Of a stretch of 64,000 nucleotides of DNA, positions 26,921 to 38,314 are shown piece by piece. The first letter of the stretch is position 1. The number at the start of each line of letters is the position of its first letter. The translations under genes and the position numbers were made by a program. The notes beneath the pieces are model-generated. The model was not told the origin of the DNA and did not search any database. It saw only the letters and a list, made by a program, of their open reading frames with translations. Origin of the DNA: Hermodice carunculata (taxonomy: Eukaryota > Annelida > Polychaeta > Eunicida > Amphinomidae); NCBI GenBank assembly GCA_964020975.1, contig OZ026624.1, positions 25,924,423-25,988,422 of the forward strand, in the 5' to 3' direction.

Positions 26921-27077
26921 CCCCGCAAAAAATCCCCACCAGGCACTCCTCTCTTCCTTTCGTCAACATTAGGTATGCGTGATAGGATGTGTGCGGGGAG
27001 TTTGTTTATTTTATTGTAGCAGTGTTTTTTTAGTTTCTCTCTTGGCAGGATATTGTGGTCCTGAAAAGGACCTTTCT

Positions 27078-27110
27078 GTTTGTTTGTTTGTTTGTTTGTT
27101 TGTTTGTTTT
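27078..27110. repeat. (TTTG)n microsatellite
   Basis: About eight TTTG units next to the 3' end of the Tc1-like relic. It is the complement of the AAAC motif of the tract 160 bases to the left. Confidence 0.93.
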
Positions 27111-27111
27111 T

Positions 27112-27491
27112 AAATTGAAGGTTGCACGCAATAGTTGCGGATGTGACCACCAAGCTTGTTCATGCAAGCCTGGACCCTCCTTGGCATGCTGCTGGTGAGC
27201 TAGTCTATCTGGGCCTGGGGAATTTGGCTCCAGGGCGGCCGAAGGTTCGTCGTACTCGTCCCTGACTACACTGCATGCGGACTCATGCAGTATGTGGCCG
27301 TGCATTGGTATCCTGGAACACTAGGCTGGGAAGTTCGTGGATTTATTTGGTGACTTTTGGCAGAATCTCATCCACATAGCGCTGGTCTGTTAGAGTCCCA
27401 TTTACCCCGATGACATCCGTTCTTCCTGTAGCTGTAATTGCCCCTACGACATGATGCTGCCTCCTTCACAGCTGGCATGTTACAAGATACA
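27112..27491 (-). pseudogene. Tc1-like transposase, C-terminal piece
   Basis: The minus strand reads MPAVKE then GGSIM in different frames, followed by GAITATGRTDVIGVNGTLTD, QRYVDEILP, a VFQDTNARPHTA block holding the second catalytic D, and a C terminus with SMPRRVQAC and LGGHIRNY. The region that should hold the LPWP...SPDLNPIEHLWD block with the catalytic E is missing or unrecognisable, so an internal loss is likely in addition to frame changes and stops. Confidence 0.85.
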
Positions 27492-29888
27492 AAGCTTTGT
27501 TTAATGTCAGCATGTATAAATACAACATTGGCCAAGGGCCATTACAGCCGATTCAAGAGTACAAGTAGCCCAGGCTAAATGAAATTGATACATTAAGCAT
27601 AATACATGGATAAGAGTATGAATATATTTATAACATATTAATAATGACATAGTGGCATGAACAGTTCTAAAGAATATGAATGACACCAAGAAAAAGAGGA
27701 TGATAATGATAATGACATGCTAACAGCATAGATAAAAAGAGGAGAAAGAAAGACAGAAAGGAAAGGAATGACTAGAACCAAAGGTATGCATATACTGATA
27801 CTGATGAAAGCATGAGGCACACATGTATGACATGTGGGAATTTATGAGATTAACAGTATCTGAAAGGTATTCAACGATAAGCACATACATAAGATCTCGC
27901 CCAGTCCTACATGCAAGACTGCTTAACTTATTGACTAATATGGCAGTTGCAAGATCCTTCAAAATTCCAAACCTGAATTAATCTGTTAAATCCAGGGAGT
28001 GAAATTGCATTTCTAATTTCATTGTGTATTTTATTCTAAAGATTATCACCAAGATACTGAAGTGAATTTTTCCCAAAGTTACTTTATTGAAAAAGGTCTG
28101 GTTTAAATATTTGGACGATTGAGAATTCTTTGAGGGTCAATATTGTTTTTACATATTCTGCACACATGTTGGACTTAAGCCTGCCAGGGCTTTGTAGACT
28201 TCAATAAATAATGACCTCAGTCTACAAATTGATAATGCAGGCAGAACCTTTTTTGAGTAGTGAGCAATAATCACTCTTATAATCATCAAAGACAGAGAGT
28301 GATCCACGCTCCTAATTTTTTTTCGATTTTCTTAGTGAGGACGGAGCCACAAGCGTGCATCACTAAGTGACAATAATTAAAGTTTGAAAGTATGAAGGAC
28401 CCGAAAATCAGCAATTTGCAATCACTAAATATGAACTGAGATGCTTTAAGACATTGACTTGTCTGGCAGCTTTTCTGCATAGATATGTCACATGAACATC
28501 AAATTTGAGCTTGTTGTCAATCTTGACCCCAAGCGGTTTGAACTTATCTTCAGAACTGATGACCTCATTTTTTTATTTCAAAATTAATATTGCAAGAGTC
28601 CTTCCTTGAAGGACACAGAACAATAGCCTATATTTGTCTGGATTGGCCAGCATTTCGTTCTTAGTGAACCAATCTACAGAATTGTTAGACGTTGTTCAAG
28701 ATTGTACTGTAAAATTTGGTGACTAAGTGATAAAGTGTTGTCATCTGCACAATTTAAAATATGACAACCCCATATCCTATAGTAGATGTCATTGATGAAA
28801 ATAGTGAATAATAACGGGCCAAGAATATATCCCTGGGGGACACCTTTCATTATCATTACTCACTCACCGGGTGCCTCCCCAATTTCAACTCTCTGGTATC
28901 TGTCACGTAGATAACTGCTCATAAGTTGCAGGGCTTTACAGTGAAGACCATAGGCCTTCAGTTTGGAGACGGCAAGAACATGCGACAAATAGTCAAATGC
29001 ACGTGGCAGATCCCTTAGTATCGCACAAACATAATAATTTTTATCCAGTTATTTTCTCCAGTCCTTAGTGGGTTTAATAGGTGAACTATTGTAGCTATAT
29101 CCTTTCCTGAAGGCTGAAAGGAAAAGGGGGAAAATAGAGTACAAAAACTCCCCAAGTTGATCCGAAATAATGGTCTCCAAATTTCTTGAGAAGCAAGGTA
29201 GCCCACTAATAGGCCTAAAGTTACCCTTGTCTAAATGGGTTTTCTTTTTCAAAGCTGGCGTTACCTCCGCCAGCTTCATTTCACGAGAAAACGTGGAGGT
29301 GGCCAGGCCCTAATTACTAATTTGAGTTAAAAAGGAGCCAGAGAATTTGAAGCCAATTTGATGAATTTGGGAGGAATTTGGCCCAAACCTGTGGATTTTT
29401 TAGGTTTAATCTTTTGCAGTTTATCCGCCACATCCACGCTTCCGACTTTCTTGAAAATGAGGCTATCGGGGACAACATCAGTATGTTCATATATCCCACG
29501 GATGCTGGGATTGTCAGCGTAAGTTTTTAGGTCATCTAAAGGTTGACAACTGTTTCTTGACGCACCAATATTCTGGGCAATATTTAAATAGTAATCCTTG
29601 AAAATATTGTGTCTTTTGTGTGTCAGAGACAGGGGATGAATTCTTGAGTAGGACAATACCTCCATGATCGTTGTAACCCTGGTCAAATAGAAATGGTTTG
29701 ATAGTTGGCCAGAATTTATGTTTGGATATATCATCGCTACAACGTTCATGGAAGTACTGCCGAATGGCTTGTTTTTTAAGTTGAGTTGTACATTTGTTTT
29801 TTGGTTGCGGAACCTTTCCCATTTAACTTCTGTCCCATACATCTTTGCATTCAAAAAGGGGTTTCTCATCCTTTTGCCTGAAAATATC
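27492..29888 (-). mobile_element. CR1/L2-like LINE inserted in the Tc1 relic
   Basis: A LINE copy of about 2.4 kb on the minus strand. It starts in ORF2 between endonuclease and reverse transcriptase (KWERFRNQ, then QAIRQYFHERCSDDISKHKF and WPTIKPF) and runs through the RT to a 3' region. Flanks read GTTACAAGATACA (27479-27491) and GTCCCACGATACA (29889-29901), which fit a 13-base target duplication with three differences. That degree of decay implies an older event than the LINE at 13861. Confidence 0.88.
27960..29888 (-). pseudogene. LINE ORF2 remnant with reverse transcriptase
   Basis: Minus-strand frames in order: 29902-29327 and 29822-29532 (pre-RT region; DLKTYADNPSIRGIYEHTDV; fingers KIKPKKSTGLGQIPPKFIKL), 29279-29049 (AEVTPALKKKTHLDKGNFRP then ISGLPCFSRNLE and AFRKGYSYNSS), a motif A remnant near 28990 (RAFDYLSHV), and 28856-28674 (MKGVPQGYILGPLLFTIFIN then DIY, and CADD in place of YADD). 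Further down are KPLGVKIDNKLKFDVHV near 28540-28490 and a C-terminal LWNKIHNEIRNA-like block ending with a CNCH motif near 27945, typical of CR1/L2 ends. Several frame changes and stops interrupt it. Confidence 0.9.
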
Positions 29889-30440
29889 GTCCCACGATAC
29901 ATCCATCCACAAATCTTTCAAAAGGCATACGTGTAATACGTATCTTCGCATCAATGGAGACAAAATCTTGATTTATGCAACGTGCGACCACATGGCGCCC
30001 CTCCACTGATCTCTGGTCCAACCAGCATGTTCCTGACACCACTGTATCGACGCAGCATTGTGTGCTGGACCAACAGGGATGCCGATGACAGTGCGGTATG
30101 ATCTCAGTTTGGCTGACACCAGTCTTCCTGTTGATCATACCATGTATACGGAGTGATGCTGCCATGTTGCAGGGCTGGTGCCACTGCTGGAACTATTATG
30201 CCGTAAGGAACCCGTGTCTTCTCGAGTACTGCACCAGGTAACGGCCGTCCCCCCATTTGAAAGTCTTGGTCTTCCAGATCCAGTTTCCCTCTGTCATCCT
30301 CTTTGATTCTCGAAAAAGGTCTCACCACCTCTGTACCACTGACCTGGAGCACCCCATTCTCTCGGCAACCTCACACTGGGAAAGACCAGCCTAAAACTGG
30401 CCAATGATCCTGCCTCTGGTGAATTGCTATGCTGCACATA
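29889..30440 (-). pseudogene. Tc1-like transposase, N-terminal piece
   Basis: The minus strand shows the first helix-turn-helix (GRIIGQF.AGLSQCEVAERM then GCSRSVVQRWWD), a GNWIWKTK / KLDLEDQ segment in shifted frames where other members have a TGSGRP hook, then GVSQTEIIP, a SASLLVQHNAASIQWCQEH block and AGWTRDQWRGAMW, which leads to a SRFC remnant of the DESRF motif holding the first catalytic D. It ends near ERFVDGCIV at the LINE insertion. Several frame changes. Confidence 0.85.
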
Positions 30441-30673
30441 ATGAGATCTGAAGAGAACATTTATATTTTTCGTAGAGTTTTTGTGCGAAAGATATTCATT
30501 TACTCTGCAGAAACATGCATCAATGCCTATTGCACATATGTGTATTCGAGTTAGGAAACATAGTCATCAAATTCTATTATGCAGCTTTCCCAGCAAGCAA
30601 TGAAGGTTTGGCCTCATGTTTGCCCATTGTTACATTATATTGTCCCAACGTTGACCTAGCCTTCAGTGCAAGC

Positions 30674-30721
<48 letters not shown>
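30674..30721. repeat. (ATA)n microsatellite
   Basis: About 16 ATA units; no element body recognised next to it. Confidence 0.95.
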
Positions 30722-33546
30722 TGGTTAAAATAAGGATAATGATAGAATACAGCAGAAAAGAACAGAATGATTTGAAAAAGTACGTACCCTTAAAGGCTGC
30801 TTTGGCCGGAAAATTGAGTCTGTGTGTCCGCTCATGATGCCAATCTTTCTACCAAAAAGTTCACCAGCAATTTGATTGAACATCATATGTTTCCAGAAAC
30901 AATGGGTAAACAGGTGGAGCGTATATAAAAACATTTTGTACATGGATGCACAAAGACCACATCTAAATAGGTACCTGATATCGACACGAAAGGAAGTGTG
31001 TATTATCACATTATTTCAATTTACAATTGAACCTGTGCGATGTGAAGTACTTCATCCTCACAAACTCTCAAAAATCAATCGCTAAAATAGGATAATGCAT
31101 TACGCCCAAGGTTGATTCCATTCATATTGTTTATCCGAATTACTTCAATTTTCGATATTTTAAACAAGAGGTGGGAATATTTATATTCACGTCCAGTTGA
31201 CGGGGAAAAAGGTTCTGCAATGTATTTGAATGTGAAAAGAATGGATCATCTCTTGTAATCCAACTGAATAGGCTTCTTCTGCAAATGTACGAGGAAGCAA
31301 ATAACAAAGATAATTTTCCAGGGTGTTTCAGCATATATTCTGCCAACACTTGTACGATTTATTGCACCTGCCACAATTTGGGCTGCTTCCACTTTCGTCT
31401 TTTCAATTAAAACTTTATCTGATCGTGTGCATCAATCCAAAAACCTCATTGGCAGAGTCTGAGCAGGGTAACACAAACAAGGCGTTCAGCGATTTTGCTA
31501 CACGTATTTTACTTTATACTGAAGTTTCGAAATATCAACTAATTTCTTAAATTTGACACAGCAAATATACAATAAATATATATGATGACCGGGACGGATC
31601 GTTAGAAAATAAGCTGGGTCATCAACTTTAACGTATAGTTTCTTCCAGTTGCAGCAAAGCATTCTGCTTTCAGAGTTTGCTAAATACAATGTAATCAACC
31701 ACGAAGTTAAACGAGAAGCATAAGTAATCCTATGGTGGAATTCTGAGAATGCATGCTTGCACAAAAATGTACCCAATTCAACCACAACTTTTAAAGTACA
31801 TCTATATTATCATCGCTTATCCAATAGGGACATTATCCTTTCACAATTTCTATCTGATAGTTATTTTCAAGTGCACAAAGACTAGACGATTTCCTTTTTT
31901 GTGCATAATCAAACTTGGTATAAACACTGTCAATAGTTTTTAACTGTAGTATTAAATTTTCCTAAAAAAAACACTACAGGAGGTCTTGCTTCAATGATAA
32001 TTGTAACTGGGAACTACGGTTTGCTAAGGATAGGCCAGCCGATTATTTTTCCCTCTTTTCAAGCAAATAAATAGTGCTTATATGCCTGGCGGAAACTATC
32101 GATAAACTATGTACAAAAATTTAAAGGTATATCTTGTGAACTTTTGAATGAAACCCAGGATATATATCGCTAATGTGGATAGCTTTATTGACACAATAGT
32201 CCTTAGCATGAATGTTGCATGTTATATATATTTTGTATGAAGTAAACGTCACTTTGCAATTCAGTTTATAACTTGTTAGGTGGTTTCCAAGGAGATACTA
32301 TATCCGTGTAAGTGATTGACTTTTATCTATTGCAATGCTCAGTGTCTCAATTTATACAGTGTAATGGATATTCCTGTGGCGTAATGTGAAAGGTGTCACA
32401 TGTAAAATCGTGCGACTTAGTTATATCAAATTAATTCGTTCTCCTGATATTTGGTATTCCTAATATCTCAACTGTGTACGTTAGTGAATCGTAACAAGAC
32501 TTAAGCCAGATGCAAATCTCACAATCACTTCTTCTTCCTGGGTCACTGAACTAACACTGGTCAGTTACAAACAACTAAACATATGACGACAAAATAGTTT
32601 TGGCGGCTTCATACATGTAACTTGAGCTGTGTAGGGTATATCAGCTACCGTATGGGCATGGACATAGTGGACATGATGACAACTCGTTTGGCTCCTTCTC
32701 AGGTGGTTCTCAGGAAATTCACCCCCACCCATACGGCATCTTATACATAATGACTCGATATCAAATTATCCTGCAAAAACAGCTTTACAGTGTCTCGAAG
32801 GTAGGCCTTGACATGTAAATGATATTCATAACGGGCTCTTAATTCACCCGAGGTCAAAAACGTGCTTACAGACTTTATCTAATAACATTCATTGCGATGA
32901 CACACATATCATTTTCTCGGTAGAACCTACAGAATTTGCCCGGATTTCAAATATCTGTATTAATATATTTTACTGCAGTTTCCTCATAAATTAAAACTTA
33001 TACAATAACAATTTTCGATGAAATAGACTAGTCAGTATGGTTCGTGTCGTGGGTCAATAACTTTTTAAGCTGGGGCTTGGCGTGTAATGGCCACGAGAGT
33101 CAAGGAAATAAAAAGCTGTCAATTTAGTCAAGGCTTGAAGCCAAAACGGCTAAATATTGAGTAGCTGTCATGATATGAACCATCCATCAGGTGCCTTCTC
33201 CAAGTCGGAAATAATTCATTGTCGAAGCTATCACGCAACTATTTGTCTATTTGTCATGCACAGATTGAATTCCTTGTCTGAAATAAACTTGACATCAGCA
33301 ACATTGAGCGATTGCCCAAAGGCAGAATTGAACTAGATAGAGTCACGTCCGTGTAACCGTGTAAATGCCTTCAGATATGAATGTGACATCTCGAGAACAA
33401 TGCTGGCTTCTCCATTATGAAAGATCAGCCTTATTTAGCCAGACCTAATCGATCAATATGTTGTTTTGAAAGCTGTCAGACTTCGTGAAATGTAGACCTT
33501 CACAAATTAAACGTTACGACTGTTTTATTTGTTGTTTTATGCGCAG
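30722..33546. other. No gene recognised
   Basis: Short frames up to 95 codons before 31.95 kb and none of note after it. No repeat structure stands out. The sequence is unique-looking. Confidence 0.5.
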
Positions 33547-33584
33547 AGAAGTGCGTGGAGTTGGTCTTGTCAAAGTCCATAAAG
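33547..33584 (+). other. Candidate 38-base micro-exon
   Basis: A T-rich stretch ending in GCGCAG at 33546 (acceptor-like) and AAAG followed by GTAAGA at 33585 (donor-like) bracket 38 bases that are open in two frames (EVRGVGLVKVHK or KCVELVLSKSIK). Both splice signals are good matches to consensus. This is a pattern match only; no neighbouring exon was found. Confidence 0.2.
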
Positions 33585-34828
33585 GTAAGAAAAGGGTCCC
33601 GTGAAGAATTCGCGCTTTCCTTACCTGGGACTATTCGCTCTATTAAAATACCTGCCCTGAGGTGAGCTTCAGCTATATCTTGAAGTGAGCTAAGGTTAGT
33701 GGCCTAAACTATAGCGGAGTTAAGCAGAACCTTAAGGTAATATTATGTAGACATCAGTGACGTAGATTCTTGGCCTAGTAACCTAGTTTTACTAACACAT
33801 GCATTTTAGACCTGATACATGTATATGTAAGAATCCCTTAACAAAGTCAAAGAAGAAATATGTTAAACCAAATGCAAATAGTAAATACGACTCAGATTCC
33901 TAATAACCTACTTTTACTACATAACATTTATGCTGGGTCTTGAAACGTTCACTTCACTTTTTGTGATAAAATGTTCCAGGAAAAGAAATTTATATGGCAG
34001 AGATGAACTGTACATGGATATTTCACTGTGACATCGCCACTTTATCTATTCATCTAGTTTTCATTCATGACATGTCTTTAATCTTCATATGTTCTTATCT
34101 GGGGATTAATGAATAAAGTCAAAGAGAATAAAAGTTATAGACTACAGATGAACATTGCATGAGGTCATCACTACGACTGGGACATGAGAATTAGTTCTAT
34201 TACATGACTTGCCCATGGTTGCTCATACATGTGCATTTATGTGTGTGGTATTTCTTGGAATTGGGCATTGTTCAAAGACGTTAGTCGATGGTCTTATATA
34301 ATTAGGAACTATAATGAAAATTTGTTCAGGTAGGCCTAAAGTCTTTTTGAAAATACAATCCGATATGCTGTGAGAAAGGCATTATCATAGTTTTACAAAA
34401 AGAAAAAATTCATACCTTTGTCCCCCTGGCCTGTGCGATGCCCTTTAGACTGCAGCCCAACACAAACTTTAATACATTACATACTTAAAATGTTATGTGT
34501 TTAGTATAGTGTCCTGGATAAATGAGGCCACCCCTATAGGTGTAACATAGCCTGTTCTATATATGAACATGTATGGAAAACATGGATTAAGCATGGTTTA
34601 TTATTTAAGATAAACAGGATAGCTAAACTCATGTGTGAGCATCACTATGCAAATGTCCTGAAATGAGATAATGACCAGAAAAATCGTTAAAAAAAGGGTC
34701 TGCTGTCTGGGTGCCTGTGGACTTTGAAAGGAACTGATGGAATACGTCCCAGCATTGAAAACTTCCCCTTTGTTATCAACATAGCCATCAAAGTGAATTC
34801 ACAATTCCGAGACTTACGGGTCACTTAG
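33585..34828. other. No gene recognised
   Basis: No open frame of note and no repeat recognised. Confidence 0.5.
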
Positions 34829-35220
34829 ATGTCGCTAAAGCTTGACAGAGGAAGAGCATTGGCATGCTAGATGCTGGACTTTGCCAGCCTGAGGTTGCTT
34901 GGACAATGGGGCATTCAAGAACAGCAGCACAGAGGTGGTGGGAACATCTTGTACTTACAGGGTGATGCAAAAAGAAAGTTGAATCTGGAAGATCTAAACT
35001 CTCAGATGAGATGGATAACCATTACTTGGTACAGTTTGTTGAAAGGAATAGGTCTCTATCAGCAGAGATGTTTCCTGTACAGTGGAATCAGGGCTGCACC
35101 ATTACTACCTCATTCTCAACAATGACTAGTGGCAGCCAAACTGAGGTCATTCCCTGTGTACTTCACATCCCCTCACTCATGCTAACGAAGCTGCACGGAC
35201 ACAATGGTGTCAGTTATATG
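34829..35220 (+). pseudogene. Tc1-like transposase, N-terminal fragment
   Basis: A plus-strand relic starting with MSLKLDRGRA at 34829. It shows the helix-turn-helix in shifted frames (DAGLCQPEVAWTMGHSRTAA then QRWWE), a KLNLEDL / GSGR hook segment, and further N-terminal-domain sequence ending with TSGSQTEVIP and LTKLHGHNG. Block for block it parallels the piece at 30440-29889 (AGLSQCEVAERMGCSRS, VQRWWD, VSQTEIIP), so both come from one Tc1 subfamily. No catalytic domain follows. Confidence 0.75.
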
Positions 35221-35289
35221 CTAACTAGATCACTACCTAGTTCTAAAAGAGACGATACAAACACTGGTGTAATAGTAAAACTCAGCTAG

Positions 35290-37897
35290 TATGCTTGCCC
35301 GTGCGAGCATTCTTCATTATCCAAAGATGTGATTGGGACATGAAGAGATCGGGAGCATCCACGCACCAAACACATCAAGATATCATTAAGAAAACCACGC
35401 GGATATGCACACAATCTTAGTTGTATTTTTATTGCATCAACCTAGATCGTTATTTTGTTTGTAGAATTGTAAAGTAAACTTACCAAGAGATATTGGGATC
35501 TGAAAAATGAAACTGTTTGATTTACAACTAGCCGTGCAGGCGCATGCACCTATATTACTTGTACTAATTGTGCTTGTCTGATTGTGGATTCACAACTAAA
35601 TCTGTAAGATCATGTACCGTTTGAACATAATTAAGTCCAATATTATTAGAGCAAAGTCCTGTTCTGCACCATTTATTGAAAAAGTGAACAGTTCTAAATC
35701 ATTATTGCGAATTAATTTGTGAAAGGAACAAATCATATTCATAAAATTTGAAACCAAGAAGAAAGTTTTAGGCTTTTTCAGCCTTATAAAGTCGAGTCAT
35801 CTGCGAACATGCAGTGAAAGACTTGTTTTGGTGCCATCAATCCTCGGACAAGTCATTTTCCTAACTGGCGGCAATGTGTTTGCATTTCGAATACAAAACA
35901 TCCCGAGCTAATGTATTACGGAAGAAAGCATATATGATGTTTTTTGGTGATAGGCCTACTTAAACATGTAGACCACATTACATAAATATAATCCAACTTC
36001 TTTTATAAAGCGTCAGTCTACACCTAGCATGCATGCTTAGACCTACCAAAATTGAGTCACTGTGATCTACCACCAGATTTTATGGGAGAAAACAACCCGC
36101 TTTAGTCCCTATAGATTAAATGAGTATACAATAAAATAGAATAACGCAACTTTCCACAGCCATCAAGCCACACATGCTCAACGTTGAACAACGAGATCAG
36201 AAGTATATATATAATCACTTACCTTAACGGCACAACGAGTATTCTATGCGGATCCATATGTCCAGATATTCTATATAACCCTATCATTCAGGATGTGACA
36301 TGCATACATAATTATGCGTGTATAGAGAAGAGCTGTGTTTACCACCAATAAACATCCACATTGATGGAGATTTTATATGAATCCGATATAGGCATTTAGG
36401 CAGTGTGAATAAAATTGGATGATTATTCAATAATCTTCATGCGCACGAGTTCACATGCATATGTGTATCATCATGTAAGACATGAATTTAATTTATCCCC
36501 AATGCATTTGGATGCTACATGAGCCTAGCTTGCTTTTATCATTGCAAGAATACTCTCAGTTTGCGTAAGTATGTGTGCGTTCTATGAATTTAACCTGCTT
36601 GACAATCCAGGTCGGTAATCACATCTCACTGGCTGCAAAGCACGATGTCATCTCAGCAGTGTGTATCTAGTGAAAAAGGTTGCTTGTGAGTTTTTCCCAA
36701 ATTGACAGAAGCGCAAAATATCACTGTTATAGCTGTCTCCTCATCTTTTTTTTTATTGGATATTCATTGATTTAGAACAGAACATTTTAACTCTACTTGA
36801 GATTAATATTGAGAATTTAAGTTACCCTGTTCCTCAGGAATGCTGGCAGATTTTACTTCTCATGACCATGGTTTACTTTATCTAATGAACGTTAACTATG
36901 GAAATTGGTTTTTCAGGAGTTTGGCAAAGAATAGACATACTGTCATGTATACTCTAATCTGGCAACTTTGGCGAGTGATTAACATCTGTGTCCTCACCAT
37001 AGCCCTCAACTTTACACCAGCTGCTTGGCACGTATTTTGTGGCGCATTGTCTGGGGGCAAATACGTCTCTGATGAACATGGGCCATTTTCAGCTATTGCT
37101 GTTGGTCTGGAGCAGTGGTGTCTTTAATCGTAATGTTGCATTGGTGACAAAGCGGTCTTGTTGTCTGTTGCTCGCCTGTCGCTGTTCCTGACATTGCAGA
37201 TCCCAAAGACCATGTGTTTTGCGTAATATATATATACTACTAGTACCACAATGATCAAATTCCGTTGTTATGTATTCTTATGTTGAATAGAAGTACTCTA
37301 CAGAAGTAGTCGTATATGGATAAGAAAGGATTAACTTTACACATGTATTACAGACTAATTGTACACACATGTTCTGCTGATTTTGCAGTGTCATACACAC
37401 CTCGTTCATGAAAGCTAGCTTGCTTTCACGGCTTTCCCTATTGGGTCGTCTGAGTCCCAATGCACCATAAAAGCGAGCTAGCGTTCACGATATTGCTGAG
37501 AAGCAGAAAGGTCCCAATCCCGACTGATAAAAGGGAAAGCAACGGAAAACACACTGTCAAGCACGTTTGCAGATTACGAAACCAAAAATGTATCACAAGC
37601 AATGTTGCTAGGTTAGCACCATTATATGTGGAGCCTTTGGCCTATGATTAGCAACTGACTGTGTTTAATTGTACACAAAAGTAAAGTAATTTCAATTCAC
37701 GCCTAATACATATATGCCCTAGTATGTTGATATAAAATCTGCATCATAGCTTTAAGTTTGGGCTTTGACTATTTTTGTGGCTACTCATTCAGGTTTACTT
37801 CCAAAACAGGTTCCACTGTATCGGGTAACACCAGCCTATCGATGGGACCATCCGTCCAAATGTCCCAGTAAAACATATGTGATTATTTACTGACACC
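35290..37897. other. No gene recognised
   Basis: The longest frame (36840-37127, 95 codons) has no recognisable domain. A 14-base match to the inner end of the Tc1 terminal repeat occurs at 36140-36153 (AATAACGCAACTTT). Confidence 0.5.
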
Positions 37898-37979
<82 letters not shown>

Positions 37980-37984
37980 ATATA
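37898..37984. repeat. (TA)n microsatellite
   Basis: About 42 TA units with one G and one T interruption. A second shorter (TA)n lies at 38284-38309. Confidence 0.95.
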
Positions 37985-38283
37985 ACGTTCGGGTTCAGTT
38001 ATCACTGTCAATGTTGGCAATAAAGTTAAATAAAAAGGTCACTGAGGTTAGCATCGCAATTTGCTAATTATAATTATTTGTGTAAATATCAATAAATGAG
38101 TTGTTGTTTCACGATGCAGATGAATTTAAGCTGTAAAAGAGAATTCGAAGATGTCTAAGTTTATTTATTTCACGTTTGAATTGCATATACCTAACCGGAA
38201 CGGTGCCTGGTTCGGAATCGGTACACAGTAGCGACTGCCGAGTACTGATTCGGTTTCAAAGTGCATGCTCGTTTAGGCTCTAT

Positions 38284-38309
<26 letters not shown>

Positions 38310-38314
<5 letters not shown>

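Larger units (their letters stand above)
27112..30440 (-). mobile_element. Tc1-like transposon relic, split by a LINE
   Basis: Two pieces of one Tc1-type transposase lie on the minus strand: the N-terminal part at 30440-29889 and the C-terminal part at 27491-27112, separated by a LINE inserted at 27492-29888. Terminal inverted repeats were not found; they may have decayed or lie just outside. The element belongs to a different Tc1 subfamily from the one at 1411-3038, but to the same one as the fragment at 34829-35220. Confidence 0.85.

Noticed and set aside
26586-27153. Several frames over 90 codons on both strands
   Set aside because: They are translations of the A/C-rich tract (poly-K/N/Q or poly-F) and reflect composition only.
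36840-37127. 95-codon plus-strand frame preceded by a CAG acceptor-like site
   Set aside because: No family resemblance and no matching donor or neighbouring exon.
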